NCBI RefSeq assembly: GCF_007997385.1
Contig: NZ_VOSC01000033.1
Span: forward strand, 369,999 to 433,998
DNA from: Seonamhaeicola algicola
GTDB taxonomy: Bacteria; Bacteroidota; Bacteroidia; Flavobacteriales; Flavobacteriaceae
Length of the DNA stretch: 64,000 nt
Direction of reading: 5' to 3'
Below the pieces are notes generated by a model. That model saw only the letters and a list, made by a program, of their open reading frames with translations, was not told the origin of the DNA and made no database searches. Numbering within the stretch: the stretch's first letter is position 1; each line of letters opens with the position of its first letter. The translations under genes and the position numbers were made by a program. Shown piece by piece: positions 36,703 to 47,100 of this stretch.

Positions 36703-37686
36703 TTAAACTAGGTAGAAGAATGTAAATACAAATACCCAAACTAAATCTACAAAGTGCCAGTAAAGACCAACCTTTTCAACCATTTCGTAGCTTTTACGTC
36801 TTTCGTAAGTTCCTAATACTACATTAAAGAAAATGATAATGTTAAGTACAACTCCTGAAAATACGTGAAAACCGTGGAAACCTGTAATAAAGAAAAAGAA
36901 ATCTGCAAATAATGGCGAGCCATATTCGTTTACGTGAAGGTTAGCGCCTTCAACAACAGCTTTACCGTTTTCCTTTAATTGTTTTATAGATTCTGCTCTT
37001 GTTAAAACTGTTTTATGCCCTTCTTCAGTTAGGGTTTGTGTTCTAACTAAAATATTGTCATGCTTTTCTAAACCGTGTAATACTTCTTCAACGGTGTATG
37101 TTGGCAATGTTCCTTCAGAAACAAACCAAAGTCCGTTATCTCTTTCGTGTTGAGTTCTATCTGCATCGGCATTTGCAACTACAAAATCTTTTAGCGCTAC
37201 TCTGTGCCCTTCAGTATCTACAAATTGTAAAATGTTACCTCCTTTTGTTTGAATGGCACCGTAATCTCCTTTGATAAATGTTGCCCATTCCCATGCTTGC
37301 GATCCTACAAATATTAAACCACCAATAATGGTTAAAAACATGTAAATTGTAACTTTTGCTTTATTTAAATGATGACCAGCATCAACAGCTAATACCATTG
37401 TTACTGATGACATTATAAGTATAAACGTCATAAAAGCCACATAAATCATTGGTAGCTCTTGCCCATGTAAAAATGGTACGTGGGTAAATACTTCATCGGC
37501 TATTGGCCATGAATCAATAAATTTAAATCTTGAAAATCCATAGGCTGCTAAAAAGCCTGAAAATGTCAATGCATCAGAAACGATGAAAAACCACATCATC
37601 ATTTTACCGTAACTTGCCTTTAACGGTTCATTTCCTCCACCCCAGGTTTTTCCTTCGGTTTCAACATTTACAACTGTAGTACTCAT
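36703..37686 (-). CDS. Cytochrome c oxidase subunit III with hydrophilic insertion
   Basis: A 327-residue subunit III-like protein. Membrane helices flank a hydrophilic insertion of about 100 residues (about 150-255), and the C-terminal helices carry TGFHGFHVFSGV and the final HFVDLVWVFVFTFFYLV, both family hallmarks. The usual subunit III of this type is about 200 residues, so the insertion explains the extra length. A candidate promoter lies upstream. A second, short subunit III gene lies 148 bases upstream, so the oxidase may hold two subunit III-type proteins. Confidence 0.9.
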   Translation of the reverse strand: MSTTVVNVETEGKTWGGGNEPLKASYGKMMMWFFIVSDALTFSGFLAAYGFSRFKFIDSWPIADEVFTHVPFLHGQELPMIYVAFMTFILIMSSVTMVLAVDAGHHLNKAKVTIYMFLTIIGGLIFVGSQAWEWATFIKGDYGAIQTKGGNILQFVDTEGHRVALKDFVVANADADRTQHERDNGLWFVSEGTLPTYTVEEVLHGLEKHDNILVRTQTLTEEGHKTVLTRAESIKQLKENGKAVVEGANLHVNEYGSPLFADFFFFITGFHGFHVFSGVVLNIIIFFNVVLGTYERRKSYEMVEKVGLYWHFVDLVWVFVFTFFYLV

Positions 37687-37716
37687 AAGTAATGGTTGTT
37701 ATTTTATAAAGTTGCA

Positions 37717-37747
37717 CAAAAATAATCAATTATTCTTTTTTACGAAA
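37717..37747 (-). promoter_or_regulatory. Promoter upstream of the large subunit III gene
   Basis: On the minus strand TTTC (37744-37747), 19 bases, then TATTTTTG (37717-37724). One mismatch to the -33 consensus and none to the -7. The leader would be about 30 bases. Confidence 0.5.
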
Positions 37748-37834
37748 TATAAGCTTCAAATTTTAAACTATGATAATTATCAGTTTGAGTATTTTTTGTG
37801 TTCTACTATTTTTTTTGATAATTATATTATTTTA

Positions 37835-38416
37835 CTATCCAACAAAATATAAGAACAATAGTAGGTAAACCCATAGTATATCAACGAAATGCCAAAATGT
37901 GGCTGACAGTTCAAAACCTAGCATATTTTCTTGTGTATACTTTTGTTTAAAATGATTATAAATTACAACAATTACACTTATTAAACCTGCTGCCACGTGT
38001 AATATGTGCATTACTGCAATTAAATAAATGTAACTCATGGTTACATTACTTGTTGGCCCTGTAAAATTGTAACCTAAATTTATAATTTGTTGAAATGCTT
38101 TAAACTGGAAAAACACAAATGCAACCCCTAAAATTAATGTTGCTAATAGTAATATGGTTGTTAACGCTCGGTTATTTTGTTTTAAGGCTTTTTTAGCCAA
38201 AATAAAGGTTAGGCTACTTATTATTATTAGCGCTGTGCTAATTATGAATGCATTGGGCAACTGAAAATCTTTTAACCAATCTGGCCTAGAACTACTTACA
38301 ATAAAAGCACTAGTCCAACCCATAAAAGACATTATTAATGAAATAATACCAAACCACAGCATCATTTTTTTGGCTCTTTCATTTTTTTGTTTTGCTGTTC
38401 CTTGTGTTAAATCCAT
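37835..38416 (-). CDS. Cytochrome c oxidase subunit III (short form)
   Basis: A 193-residue protein with five membrane helices and the subunit III markers IAVMHILHVAAGL and FWHFVDILWVYLLLFLYF at the C-terminus. It begins 6 bases after ctaB and is followed by a 148-base gap with its own promoter for the next gene. Together with the larger subunit III it belongs to the heme-copper oxidase machinery. Subunits I and II are not in this window. Confidence 0.93.
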   Translation of the reverse strand: MDLTQGTAKQKNERAKKMMLWFGIISLIMSFMGWTSAFIVSSSRPDWLKDFQLPNAFIISTALIIISSLTFILAKKALKQNNRALTTILLLATLILGVAFVFFQFKAFQQIINLGYNFTGPTSNVTMSYIYLIAVMHILHVAAGLISVIVVIYNHFKQKYTQENMLGFELSATFWHFVDILWVYLLLFLYFVG

Positions 38417-38422
38417 AAGTTA

Positions 38423-39313
38423 TTATATAAATTTATCAATTACATATATTATTTGAACCAGAGTAATGTACAAAACACTAACAAGCATTAGCTGTCTTGC
38501 TGCCTTTGAGGTCATTTCTTTAAACAGTTTTATTGCAAAATTTAACATCACTAAACCTGCTAAAAAAACTAAAATAGCGGCTACAACAGAGAGTTGTAAC
38601 TTGCCAGTAAACCCAAACACAGGAATGATTGATACTATAATAGTCCAGATTGTGTACATTATTGTTTGTACAGCAGTACCTTTATCTTGCTTACCGGTTG
38701 GAAGCATTTTGAATCCTGCCTTTTCATAATCTTCGTATAAAAACCAACCTATAGCCCAAAAGTGCGGAAATTGCCAAAAAAACTGTAGCGCAAAAAGTGT
38801 TCCTGGTTCTATACCAAAATCATTTGTAGCTGCCACCCAACCTAACATAAATGGAATGGCTCCTGGTATGGCTCCTACAAAAACCGCTATTGGCGTCATG
38901 GTTTTTAAAGGCGTATAGGCACACGTGTATAAAAATATTGAAATAGCACCAAACATGGCTGTTTGCTTGTTTATGGTGTACAATATTATTATTCCTAAAA
39001 GTGTAAAGATTGATGAAATAACAAATGCTGAAGTAACAGACATTCTACCTGAAGGTATTGGCCTATTTTTGGTACGATTCATTAAAGCATCTAAATCTTT
39101 TTCTATAATTTGATTAAAGCCATTTGAGGCTCCTACCATAAAATATCCACCTAACGCTAATAGAATAAGTGTTTTTATATCAATAGTTTCAACCCCTAAC
39201 AAATAGCCTGCAAGTGATGAAAACACAACGCTTAATGACAAACGCATTTTTGTAATTTCTTTAAAATCTGAAATTACCGAAGGAGTTACAGTTGATGATT
39301 TAGACCTTGCCAA
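38423..39313 (-). CDS. ctaB: Protoheme IX farnesyltransferase (heme O synthase)
   Basis: A 296-residue UbiA-superfamily membrane enzyme that adds a farnesyl tail to heme B, the first step to the heme A used by cytochrome oxidase. The first aspartate-rich motif lies in NGFNQIIEKDLDALMNRTKNRPIPSG, and the second conserved block is DYEKAGFKMLPTGKQDKG. About eight to nine membrane helices are visible. It heads the minus-strand cox group behind its own promoter. The alternative name cyoE refers to the same family. Confidence 0.96.
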   Translation of the reverse strand: MARSKSSTVTPSVISDFKEITKMRLSLSVVFSSLAGYLLGVETIDIKTLILLALGGYFMVGASNGFNQIIEKDLDALMNRTKNRPIPSGRMSVTSAFVISSIFTLLGIIILYTINKQTAMFGAISIFLYTCAYTPLKTMTPIAVFVGAIPGAIPFMLGWVAATNDFGIEPGTLFALQFFWQFPHFWAIGWFLYEDYEKAGFKMLPTGKQDKGTAVQTIMYTIWTIIVSIIPVFGFTGKLQLSVVAAILVFLAGLVMLNFAIKLFKEMTSKAARQLMLVSVLYITLVQIIYVIDKFI

Positions 39314-39334
39314 TGCTTAATTGTTTTGCGAGTG

Positions 39335-39365
39335 CAAAGATACTCTATAAAAGTGTTTTGGCAAT
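39335..39365 (-). promoter_or_regulatory. Promoter of ctaB
   Basis: On the minus strand ATTG (39362-39365), 19 bases, then TATCTTTG (39335-39342). This is a full -7 match and a 3-of-4 match at -33 with canonical spacing. The transcription start would be near 39331, giving a leader of about 18 bases. Confidence 0.6.
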
Positions 39366-39406
39366 GAGTTTATTACAAAATAAGAAACATATTGAGCATA
39401 ACTGTG

Positions 39407-41503
39407 TTAAAAATCAAAATACCAATTAAACAAATCTGTTCTTAAACCTAAATTAAACCATACCGTATTGTTTTTGAATGTGGTGGATGTAGTGGCGCTA
39501 GGATTAAAATTTCTTACTGAAATATCTGCAAATAATTTTAAGTTTGAAGCCGGATTAACTACATAACCTGCCTGTAAATTGCCATAAAATATATTGGTTT
39601 TAATACCCTGAGTTACTTTAACACCTGTATCAAAAGGCCTATCATTGTAATCTCTGTAAATATCGGCACCGTAACTAAAGTTATCTGTTCCGTTATTATA
39701 ATCTAACCCTTGTGAGCCAAAAATAAGTTTTGCATCAGCAAACCAACGGTTTAAACGGTATCTTCCTATTAAAATTAATTCTGAAAAGTTTGCGCCCCAT
39801 AAATGTGCTAACGATTGATTATTATGCCCATAATTTAAAACAATAGTGTTGTGTGAATAGGTGTAAGGCCTAATACGATTATATTCAAATTGTAGCATTA
39901 AATTATTAATTTTAAATGCATTGTAATATTTCAAACCTATTTGATAGCCATATTTATTTTTCCAGCTTTTTTCTCCACCTTTTATATCGCTTAACGAAAA
40001 TTCATCTAAAATAAATTGTCCGTAAGCATTAATATTATCTGTAAACTTATATTTAGCCGTAGCACCCAAAAGCGCATTTCCGGCACCTTGACCAGTTTCA
40101 AACTCTATGGCTCTGTAAAAAATTATTGGGTTTAGGTAGTTTACATCAAAACCTCTATCATTACTATTAGTCCATAGTACCGATTCAAATAAACCTAAGT
40201 TAAAACGTTTTGACACATTCCAGCTTAAATAATGGTTAGCTACATATTTGGTTAAAAACGCCTTGTCTTGTACCACCTCGTCTCTTACATCTTTCATCCA
40301 CATAAATGTGTTTGTATATTTAAGTTTCCAAAACTTGGTATTTAGTTTTAAAAACGGATGCGGACTAGCAACATCACTTAATAATAAAGAACGATAACCA
40401 TCACCTATAAAATTTTTACCGTGCCCAAACTGAATGTTTAAAAAATTTGTGGGCGAATATGATAAATAAGCTTCGGCAACCGGATAATCATAACTATCTG
40501 TTTTAAAACGTTTAGCAATACCACGCCCAGGAATAATAGCAGGATCTGGCCCAAAGGCCTTCAAGCTTTCGGAGTATCTATTAACATAATCGGCAAAACG
40601 CCCTTGACTTTCAAATACTGATGAATAAAAATTTAACTTTTTACCCAAGCCTCCTTGTACAACAAAGCCACGGGTATTATTATATGTGTTACCGCCTTCA
40701 CTATCATTACCAACTTGTAAATCGAAAACAGGATCTATTGTAAACCAATAATTTTCACCTTGTAATTGCACCAAATGCTCGTTGAAAAGCTTTTTACCTA
40801 CCCACGTTTTAGCTTGTTTTTTTAACTTATTTTCGGCTTCTTCAAAATTGTAATACTGCGAAACATCACTGTATAAAAATGGTTTTGATGCTGTATGGCT
40901 ATTGGCTCCAACAATGTTAATTGCACGATCAAACTTAGCGTAATCACTGTGTACAAATTGCACATTCAACGCACTTGAGTAACGGTTGCTTGCGTATGGT
41001 TTTATAGCCTTATTAACCTCATTATATTCCTGTTTGGCTGCTTGTTCTAGAGTAGACAACTCATTAGTATTTGCTACTAAATTTTGGGTGTTTTTAGTTT
41101 GTTTTATTAACGGAATTTGAATTGGTACAGAATATTGTTTAAATGTTTTATAGCCATTATATGTGCCTGGTGTAATTTTTGGAAAACTATTAAAAACACG
41201 TTTTGCTTCAGCTTTTAATTCACTGTAAGCAGCATTAGTATACATTACTTTAAATGTGCCAGTTGTATCAACCTCAAAAAGCACTACTACTTTGCCTTTG
41301 TAATTATCATTTAAAACATTTTGTGGCACTTTAAAATTATTATAAATGAAGCTTGAAACTTGGGCATCAAAACACTGCTGTAAGCTACTAACATCAACCG
41401 TTTTGCAATCTGGAAAAATAGGTGGTTTTTCGTTGGATAATTGATTTTGAGAAAAGCTTTTTAATTGAACTAAAAGCAAACATAGTACAATGTATTTTGG
41501 CAT
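39407..41503 (-). CDS. remB: Gliding motility protein RemB
   Basis: A 698-residue secreted or outer-membrane protein with a signal peptide (about 1-18). Residues about 45-132 look like a TonB C-terminal domain (GKVVVLFEVDTTG, LKAEAKRVFNSFPKITPG, PIQIPL). The rest is a long beta-rich region (about 190-698) typical of an outer-membrane barrel. RemB of Flavobacterium johnsoniae is a cell-surface protein needed for normal gliding and lies near sprA, which matches the context here (sprA-gcvH-vanZ-tonB-remB). A terminator separates it from the upstream tonB genes. Confidence 0.85.
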   Translation of the reverse strand: MPKYIVLCLLLVQLKSFSQNQLSNEKPPIFPDCKTVDVSSLQQCFDAQVSSFIYNNFKVPQNVLNDNYKGKVVVLFEVDTTGTFKVMYTNAAYSELKAEAKRVFNSFPKITPGTYNGYKTFKQYSVPIQIPLIKQTKNTQNLVANTNELSTLEQAAKQEYNEVNKAIKPYASNRYSSALNVQFVHSDYAKFDRAINIVGANSHTASKPFLYSDVSQYYNFEEAENKLKKQAKTWVGKKLFNEHLVQLQGENYWFTIDPVFDLQVGNDSEGGNTYNNTRGFVVQGGLGKKLNFYSSVFESQGRFADYVNRYSESLKAFGPDPAIIPGRGIAKRFKTDSYDYPVAEAYLSYSPTNFLNIQFGHGKNFIGDGYRSLLLSDVASPHPFLKLNTKFWKLKYTNTFMWMKDVRDEVVQDKAFLTKYVANHYLSWNVSKRFNLGLFESVLWTNSNDRGFDVNYLNPIIFYRAIEFETGQGAGNALLGATAKYKFTDNINAYGQFILDEFSLSDIKGGEKSWKNKYGYQIGLKYYNAFKINNLMLQFEYNRIRPYTYSHNTIVLNYGHNNQSLAHLWGANFSELILIGRYRLNRWFADAKLIFGSQGLDYNNGTDNFSYGADIYRDYNDRPFDTGVKVTQGIKTNIFYGNLQAGYVVNPASNLKLFADISVRNFNPSATTSTTFKNNTVWFNLGLRTDLFNWYFDF

Positions 41504-41573
41504 AAAAGCGTAGTTTTATTTTTATGGTTGAAAGATAGTCATTTTTAAAAATACGGTTTTAGCTTACTTTAAT

Positions 41574-41609
41574 AAAAAAACCGCTATCAGTTAACATGAT
41601 AACGGTTTT
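41574..41609 (-). terminator. Terminator between the second tonB gene and remB
   Basis: An imperfect stem AAACCGCTATCA/TGATAACGGTTT has one mismatch and a 7-base loop. A run of T lies on the minus strand, just after the tonB stop codon at 41631. Confidence 0.7.
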
Positions 41610-41630
41610 ATAGTTTTAAAATTATAGTGT

Positions 41631-42425
41631 TTAATTATGCACTTGAAACACTATTGGTAATGTGTACATTACACTTACATTTTTATTTTGTTGTTTACCT
41701 GGTATCATTTCAGGAAGCGTACCAATAACACGTTGTGCTTCTTTTTCTAAATCTGGGTGTGTACCACGTGTTTTTACGTCAATTATACGTCCTGTTTTAT
41801 CAATTTTAAATTGCGTTTGAATAACTTGTTTTCCGTTTAATCCTAAATCAGTTCCAAGATCTGTATTAAATTTACGTTGAATGCGTTTATTAATTTTTTC
41901 AGACATGCATTTTTTACGTTCTAGGTTGTTTTTTGATTTTTCACAACCCGGATAAATTGGCACTACCTCAACAAAATCAAAAGGCAATGTTACTTCTTCA
42001 TCTATATTAACCACAACCACATCATCAGGGTTTACTGGCGGGTTTTTATCTTCAATAGGTTCATCGGGTAAATCTAGAATATCCTTAGCAATATCAGTAT
42101 CATCAGGCACTTCTTTAATTACCGATGCTTTCTTTTTTACTGCTTTATTAACAACTGGCTCTTCAAACTTAGGTTTTACGGGTGTTATTAAAGGAATTTC
42201 AATACTGTAAGTATCATCATCTACAATAAAATCACTGGCCAAATTGGGTATTTGGGTTTCAAATTTCATTTCAAAGAGGCCATATGCCATAAGTAAACAC
42301 ACTATCAACCCTACTTGAAAGTATAAGGTTGAGTTTTTTTGTAAATTTGCATCATGCTTGTGCGGTTTTTTCACAGCTTGAGCATTTTGCCGAATGCTGC
42401 TGTGAGATTCTTTACGATTTCTCAT
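41631..42425 (-). CDS. TonB family protein (second copy)
   Basis: A 264-residue protein with one membrane helix (about 33-51), an acidic periplasmic linker (about 55-150) and a TonB C-terminal domain (about 175-264) with LEKEAQRVIGTLPEMIPGKQ and LPIVFQV. It resembles the upstream tonB but lacks its polyproline stretch and has a longer basic cytoplasmic N-terminus (KESHSSIRQNAQAVKKPHKHD). TonB passes proton-motive energy from ExbBD to outer-membrane receptors. The exbB and exbD genes are not nearby. It may energise a receptor or surface machine distinct from its paralogue's. Confidence 0.88.
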   Translation of the reverse strand: MRNRKESHSSIRQNAQAVKKPHKHDANLQKNSTLYFQVGLIVCLLMAYGLFEMKFETQIPNLASDFIVDDDTYSIEIPLITPVKPKFEEPVVNKAVKKKASVIKEVPDDTDIAKDILDLPDEPIEDKNPPVNPDDVVVVNIDEEVTLPFDFVEVVPIYPGCEKSKNNLERKKCMSEKINKRIQRKFNTDLGTDLGLNGKQVIQTQFKIDKTGRIIDVKTRGTHPDLEKEAQRVIGTLPEMIPGKQQNKNVSVMYTLPIVFQVHN

Positions 42426-42481
42426 AATTATAGTTTAAATGTTAATATTATGATAAAATCACAATAAGCATACCAAAAAAG

Positions 42482-42510
42482 AAAACCCGCTACAATTTGT
42501 AGCGGGTTTT
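42482..42510 (-). terminator. Terminator between the two tonB genes
   Basis: The perfect stem AAAACCCGCTACA/TGTAGCGGGTTTT (42482-42494 with 42498-42510) has a 3-base loop. It ends the transcript of the upstream tonB gene. Confidence 0.85.
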
Positions 42511-42576
42511 TATTTTATCATCTTTTTTCACCAAATTACGTTTTATAATCTGGCTAAAACAGTATATACTAATGTC

Positions 42577-43296
42577 TTAATCTTGTACTTGGAAGATAAT
42601 TGGTAACGAATACGGAACATTTACCGGCTTACCACGTTGTTTACCTGGTTTCATTTTAGGTAACATACCTATTACACGTTTAGCTTCTTTTTCTAAACCT
42701 GGGTGTGGTGCTCTTGCACGAATACCTGTTACAGTACCTGTTTTGTCTATTTTAAATATTACGTTAATACGTTGTCTTCCTGATAAACCAAGGTCACTTG
42801 CTAACTCTGTATTAAACTTTTTATTTACAAATTGTGATATTTTTTTAGACATACACGCTCTTTTCTCATTGTTACTTCCTTTTTCACAACCTGGAAAAAC
42901 TGGTACATTTTCAATTACAGCAAATGGTACATCAATATCTTCTTCTACTTCTTCTACCACAACCTCTTCTACTTCAACAATTTCTGTTTCTTGATCAACC
43001 TCAGTAGATTCAATTACGGTTTCTTCAACTTCAACTTCATCTTCTACAATTTCAATTACCTCAGGTGCCGCTGGTGGTGGTGGCGGTGGTGGTGGTGTTT
43101 GAATTTGTTCTGTTAATGGAATTTCTTCTTCATCTTCGGCTTCCATTTCTACCATACCTATATCTATGGCTGCTTTGTCATAGGTTTTGTAATTGATAGC
43201 AAAGTTTGTTAAAAATAACATTAATGCTAAACCAATTGCAAAGTATAAAGAACTGTTACGTCCTACGTTTGCTTTTGCGTTTTTCTTAAGTTCCAT
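42577..43296 (-). CDS. TonB family protein (first copy)
   Basis: A 239-residue protein with a membrane helix (about 17-35), a polyproline stretch of eight prolines (about 68-75), an unusually glutamate- and valine-rich linker (about 78-125) and a TonB C-terminal domain (about 150-239) with LEKEAKRVIGMLPKMKPGKQ and LPIIFQV. The linker spans the periplasm. Compared with the downstream paralogue, this is the more classic TonB. It follows vanZ on the minus strand with about 59 bases between, and ends at a strong terminator. Confidence 0.92.
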   Translation of the reverse strand: MELKKNAKANVGRNSSLYFAIGLALMLFLTNFAINYKTYDKAAIDIGMVEMEAEDEEEIPLTEQIQTPPPPPPPPAAPEVIEIVEDEVEVEETVIESTEVDQETEIVEVEEVVVEEVEEDIDVPFAVIENVPVFPGCEKGSNNEKRACMSKKISQFVNKKFNTELASDLGLSGRQRINVIFKIDKTGTVTGIRARAPHPGLEKEAKRVIGMLPKMKPGKQRGKPVNVPYSLPIIFQVQD

Positions 43297-43355
43297 AATT
43301 TATTAGTTTATCAAGGTTGCTAAAATAACTATTTATTTACCAAAAAAGCAAGTGT

Positions 43356-43733
43356 TTATAAGTTTTTAATGTGTAAACTTTTAGTAAACCAAATTGCTGT
43401 TGTTGCTAATAGTGCTCCTAGTGTGTTTGCTAGTGCATCATAAACGTCTAACGCTCTGTATGCGGTTAGTGTTTGTTGTAATACTTCAATAATTATACCA
43501 AATATTACTGCAAATACCGCAGCATAAATTATTGATGCTTTAAATTTTAATTTGAAATGTAATAACAAGCTGTAAAACCATACTGTTGTTAATGCGGCAT
43601 AGGCTCCAAAATGAAATATTTTATCAGCAAATGATATGTTTACTTCGGGCAAATTATTTAACCGCATTAAGCTTACCGCTGTTAAAAAAACGGTGTAACA
43701 AATGGCTACTGGTAGTATTACTTTTTTAAGCAC
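43356..43733 (-). CDS. VanZ family membrane protein
   Basis: A 125-residue protein with four membrane helices (about 5-20, 36-58, 66-86 and 98-117) and the VanZ hallmark [16 protein letters not shown], later [15 protein letters not shown]. VanZ proteins were first seen in a vancomycin/teicoplanin-resistance cluster, but chromosomal family members have no established link to resistance. The gene overlaps gcvH by 8 bases, which suggests translational coupling. Its place between gcvH and tonB matches the sprA locus of Flavobacterium johnsoniae, as far as I recall. Confidence 0.85.
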   Translation of the reverse strand: MLKKVILPVAICYTVFLTAVSLMRLNNLPEVNISFADKIFHFGAYAALTTVWFYSLLLHFKLKFKASIIYAAVFAVIFGIIIEVLQQTLTAYRALDVYDALANTLGALLATTAIWFTKSLHIKNL

Positions 43734-44106
43734 CTATTAATGCTTTGTAATCATTGGCAGACATAAGGTTTTCTGCTTCTGAAAGATCGGAGCATTTTAC
43801 TTTTATCATCCAACCATCACCATAAGGGTCTGAATTTACTTTTTCGGGTTCATCTTCTAATGATTCATTGAACTCAGTAATTTCACCTGATAATGGTAAA
43901 AATAAATCTGATACAGTTTTTACGGCTTCAACGGTTCCAAAAACCTCATCGGCAGCTAATGTTTCATCAACAGTTTCAACTTCTACGTATACAATATCAC
44001 CCAATTCACTTTGAGCAAAATCTGTAATTCCTATGGTTGCTACATCGCCTTCTAATTTAACCCACTCGTGGTCTTTGGTATATTTTAATTCTGATGGAAT
44101 ATTCAT
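43726..44106 (-). CDS. gcvH: Glycine cleavage system H protein
   Basis: A 126-residue lipoyl carrier protein of the glycine cleavage complex. The lipoylated lysine is K63 in [11 protein letters not shown], and the flanking [25 protein letters not shown] and final ANDYKALIG are standard. It shuttles the aminomethyl group between the P, T and L proteins in the cytoplasm. The gene has its own consensus promoter between it and sprA, overlaps vanZ by 8 bases and is not near the other gcv genes. Confidence 0.96.
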   Translation of the reverse strand: MNIPSELKYTKDHEWVKLEGDVATIGITDFAQSELGDIVYVEVETVDETLAADEVFGTVEAVKTVSDLFLPLSGEITEFNESLEDEPEKVNSDPYGDGWMIKVKCSDLSEAENLMSANDYKALIGA

Positions 44107-44133
44107 GGTATAACTTAATTTATTTGTTCATCA

Positions 44134-44164
44134 CAAATGTATTTAATTAAGCATATAATTCAAA
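44134..44164 (-). promoter_or_regulatory. Promoter of gcvH (and vanZ)
   Basis: On the minus strand TTTG (44161-44164), exactly 19 bases, then TACATTTG (44134-44141). This is a full match to the bacteroidotal consensus, placed between the sprA stop and the gcvH start. The leader would be about 24 bases. Confidence 0.8.
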
Positions 44165-44174
44165 CACTTAATTA

Positions 44175-47100
44175 TTAATTTCCAAAATTGTAACGTATAG
44201 TTAAACCAGACCTAATGGTTGTTTGCGGAAATGCGGTTGATATGGCATATTCAGAGAACGCATAATCAAAATAAAATATACCTGTTAGGTTTTTACTAAA
44301 GGCATAGTCTGCGGTGTATTTTAATGCCCAAATGGTTTGCCCCGAGGTTACTTGATTGTTTTCTAAATCTAAATATCTAATTATGGTTTTATTATCTCTT
44401 ACTGATATATCTGCCTTCATATTTAAATCGCTCACTACGCGTTTTTTGGGGCCTGCTAGGTTTGATTTTATGCGTAAATCTTTTATTCTGTAACCCAAAC
44501 CTAAAGTATACTCATTACCTTGTACTTCGGTTAGCAAGTTATTATCAAAACTTAAAGATAGCATGCGGTCTTTGGCTATTTCCAATAATACTTTTACCGA
44601 GTTTTTCATTTCAAAATCTATGCGCGCCAACGGACTAAAAGATTCTGTTAAATTAACACCACCAAACAAACGTTCGTTTTTGTAATTACCCGACTGATCT
44701 AGTGCTTGCTGTGGCTGGCTTGCATAAGTTACACCTGGTATTGGTGCTTGGTTATCATTTGGGTTGGTATTTAAATTTAGGTTGGTATTAAACTGGTTTA
44801 TTGTATATGCTGAACGATACCCGTGGGTTAATGAAAAACGTTTGAAATGCTTTTTAAACCACTTAAATTTCATAAAGCCTGAATATTTTAAATCCCAGTT
44901 TGGTATGGGCACATCTCTAAAAGCACTGGTTTTAACTTTACTTGCGTCTTGCCCTGAATATGCAGCTAAAAACGCTGGTAATAATACTTTTTGATTGTTT
45001 TTACCAAAACCTAATGGGTAGCCATCTGTATCTCTACCATAGGCAACACCTGGACCATAGAATTTTTCGGCTAAACGCTCTGCTATTTCAAGCCTGTTAG
45101 CTCTAAATGTGTTAAAAGTTTCTGATGTTACCTCATCACTTGCACTAAAAGCTGTTTTAATTAAAACGGTTGAAATATTGTAGTTACCAAAGGTGTTTGG
45201 TGTTAATGATTGATACTGAAAATTACCTCCAATATTATTTACTCTAAAATTTTCAGTGTAATTTTCATAATATGTTCTGTTTCCTACTAAATCTATCTTT
45301 AAATCTTTTACAGGCTCTAAACTTGCCGAAAGATCTAATTGTTTTGTGTGCGTTGCTGTGTATTGTTGGTTAAACTCATCAAATAATGTTAACCATCCTT
45401 TTCTAGCTGCTAAATGCCTAACATCACTTTGGCTACCAAATGTAAACCCTAATGTTGGCCTTAGCGTACCTATAAAACCTGGTGTTTGTGTGTAACCTGG
45501 TAAAAAAGTACCATTATTTTCAGAATATCTTATTTGCATGCGTTTTATACTCGTTAATATATCAACACCTGCATTTAATAGTTTTGTTACCGATTGGTTT
45601 TTGGCTCTTGGTTGTGGCTTTTTCTTTCCGTTTGAAGCTCCAGGAGGTGTGCCACCTGGTGTTGTTCGGCTTCTAACGCGTTTTATTGGTTTTTTAACTA
45701 AGCCTATGTAACGGTAAAACCTATTCATATCTAACGATGCGTTGATATCATGCACGTTTGAGTTTTGAACTGTATGCACATCTTCACCAATAACTTCGCC
45801 ATACAAATCTGACCCTTTTTGCCACTGGAAATTACCTGTGTACTGGTAAGTAGCATCAATAAAACTAAAGGTTGGTATTTTATTTATTGGTAACTGATAG
45901 GTTATACCTAAATTCTGGCTTTGCCTGTTAGGGTCTCCAGCATCAAACAAACCATCCCAAACATCAAGTCTTTCATCTTGCTCACCTCTAATTAAATTAT
46001 CATCCTTAAAATAGTTTCTAACTATATTATTATTTGCGGCTGTGAAATTTAACTGTAAAGCATCAGTTAAATTGTAGTTTAATGTATATTGAAAATCGAA
46101 GGTGTAATTTCTTCGGAATAATTCTTCAACACCAATATTACCGCCTGTTAAATCAACTTCTCTAAATTTTTGCCTATTAAATTGCCTGTTAATATCTGTA
46201 TTAACTGAAAAACTTGCAGGCAATAGGTTAAAATTGAAATCTTTTAATAATTTCCAGTATTTACCTGTAAATAGCGAATCATTCTTTTTGAATGGTTCAA
46301 TTTTTATTGGGTTGAAATTAAATGCATAATTAGCACCAACGCGTACTGTTTTATTTACAGAGTTTTCTATTTCAAAATCTCTATGCTCAACCTTGTTATA
46401 TGAATAGTTAAGCGTTAAGTTTTCAACATCATAAAAACGTGGTGTTTTATCTGTTGTACGGGTTTTTCTAACACCAATAAAGTTGATGCTTTGACGCCTT
46501 GTATAATCTTCTGACTGTTGCTTTATTGTTTCTTTTTCTTCTTCAGAATTTGCTGCATCTAATCTAGATTCTAATGTTAAATCTTTATAAAACTGATCGT
46601 ATTTTGGTGTAATTAACTCTTCGCTTTGCGCGTAATTAAACGGCACCTGAATACCCCATTTTTTTGGTAACAGTTGCCCCAATTGCACATTAGTTACAAC
46701 ATCATATTGTTTAACGTCTTCTAAAGCACGCTGACTTGGCCCTTGCTCAATAGACCCAAAGCCTGAAGTACTTTGCCTACCAGTTGCACTTACATTTGCA
46801 AAATCTGCAATGTTAGAATCCATACTTACTACAGCGGCCCAACCTCCTTCGTTATCCATATCAGATAAACGTAACTCATTAAACCAAACCTCGGCACAAA
46901 TATCATTTCTTGAGGTGGCATTTTTAACACCAACCATAAGTGTTCTAATATCTCCAAAATTAGGATTACCTTTTATACCAACCCTGTGTTGCCCTGAAAC
47001 ATATCCTGTAAATGGGTTTGATACCTCAACTAAACCACCATTAACTACATCATAAAAAGTAGGATCTTCATTACTAAGCGTAGCATTTGAAATACCTAAC

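Noticed and set aside
43356..43733. VanZ as a glycopeptide resistance gene
   Set aside because: Family membership alone gives no resistance. No vanS, vanR, vanA or vanH genes are present, and the position fits a conserved chromosomal locus.
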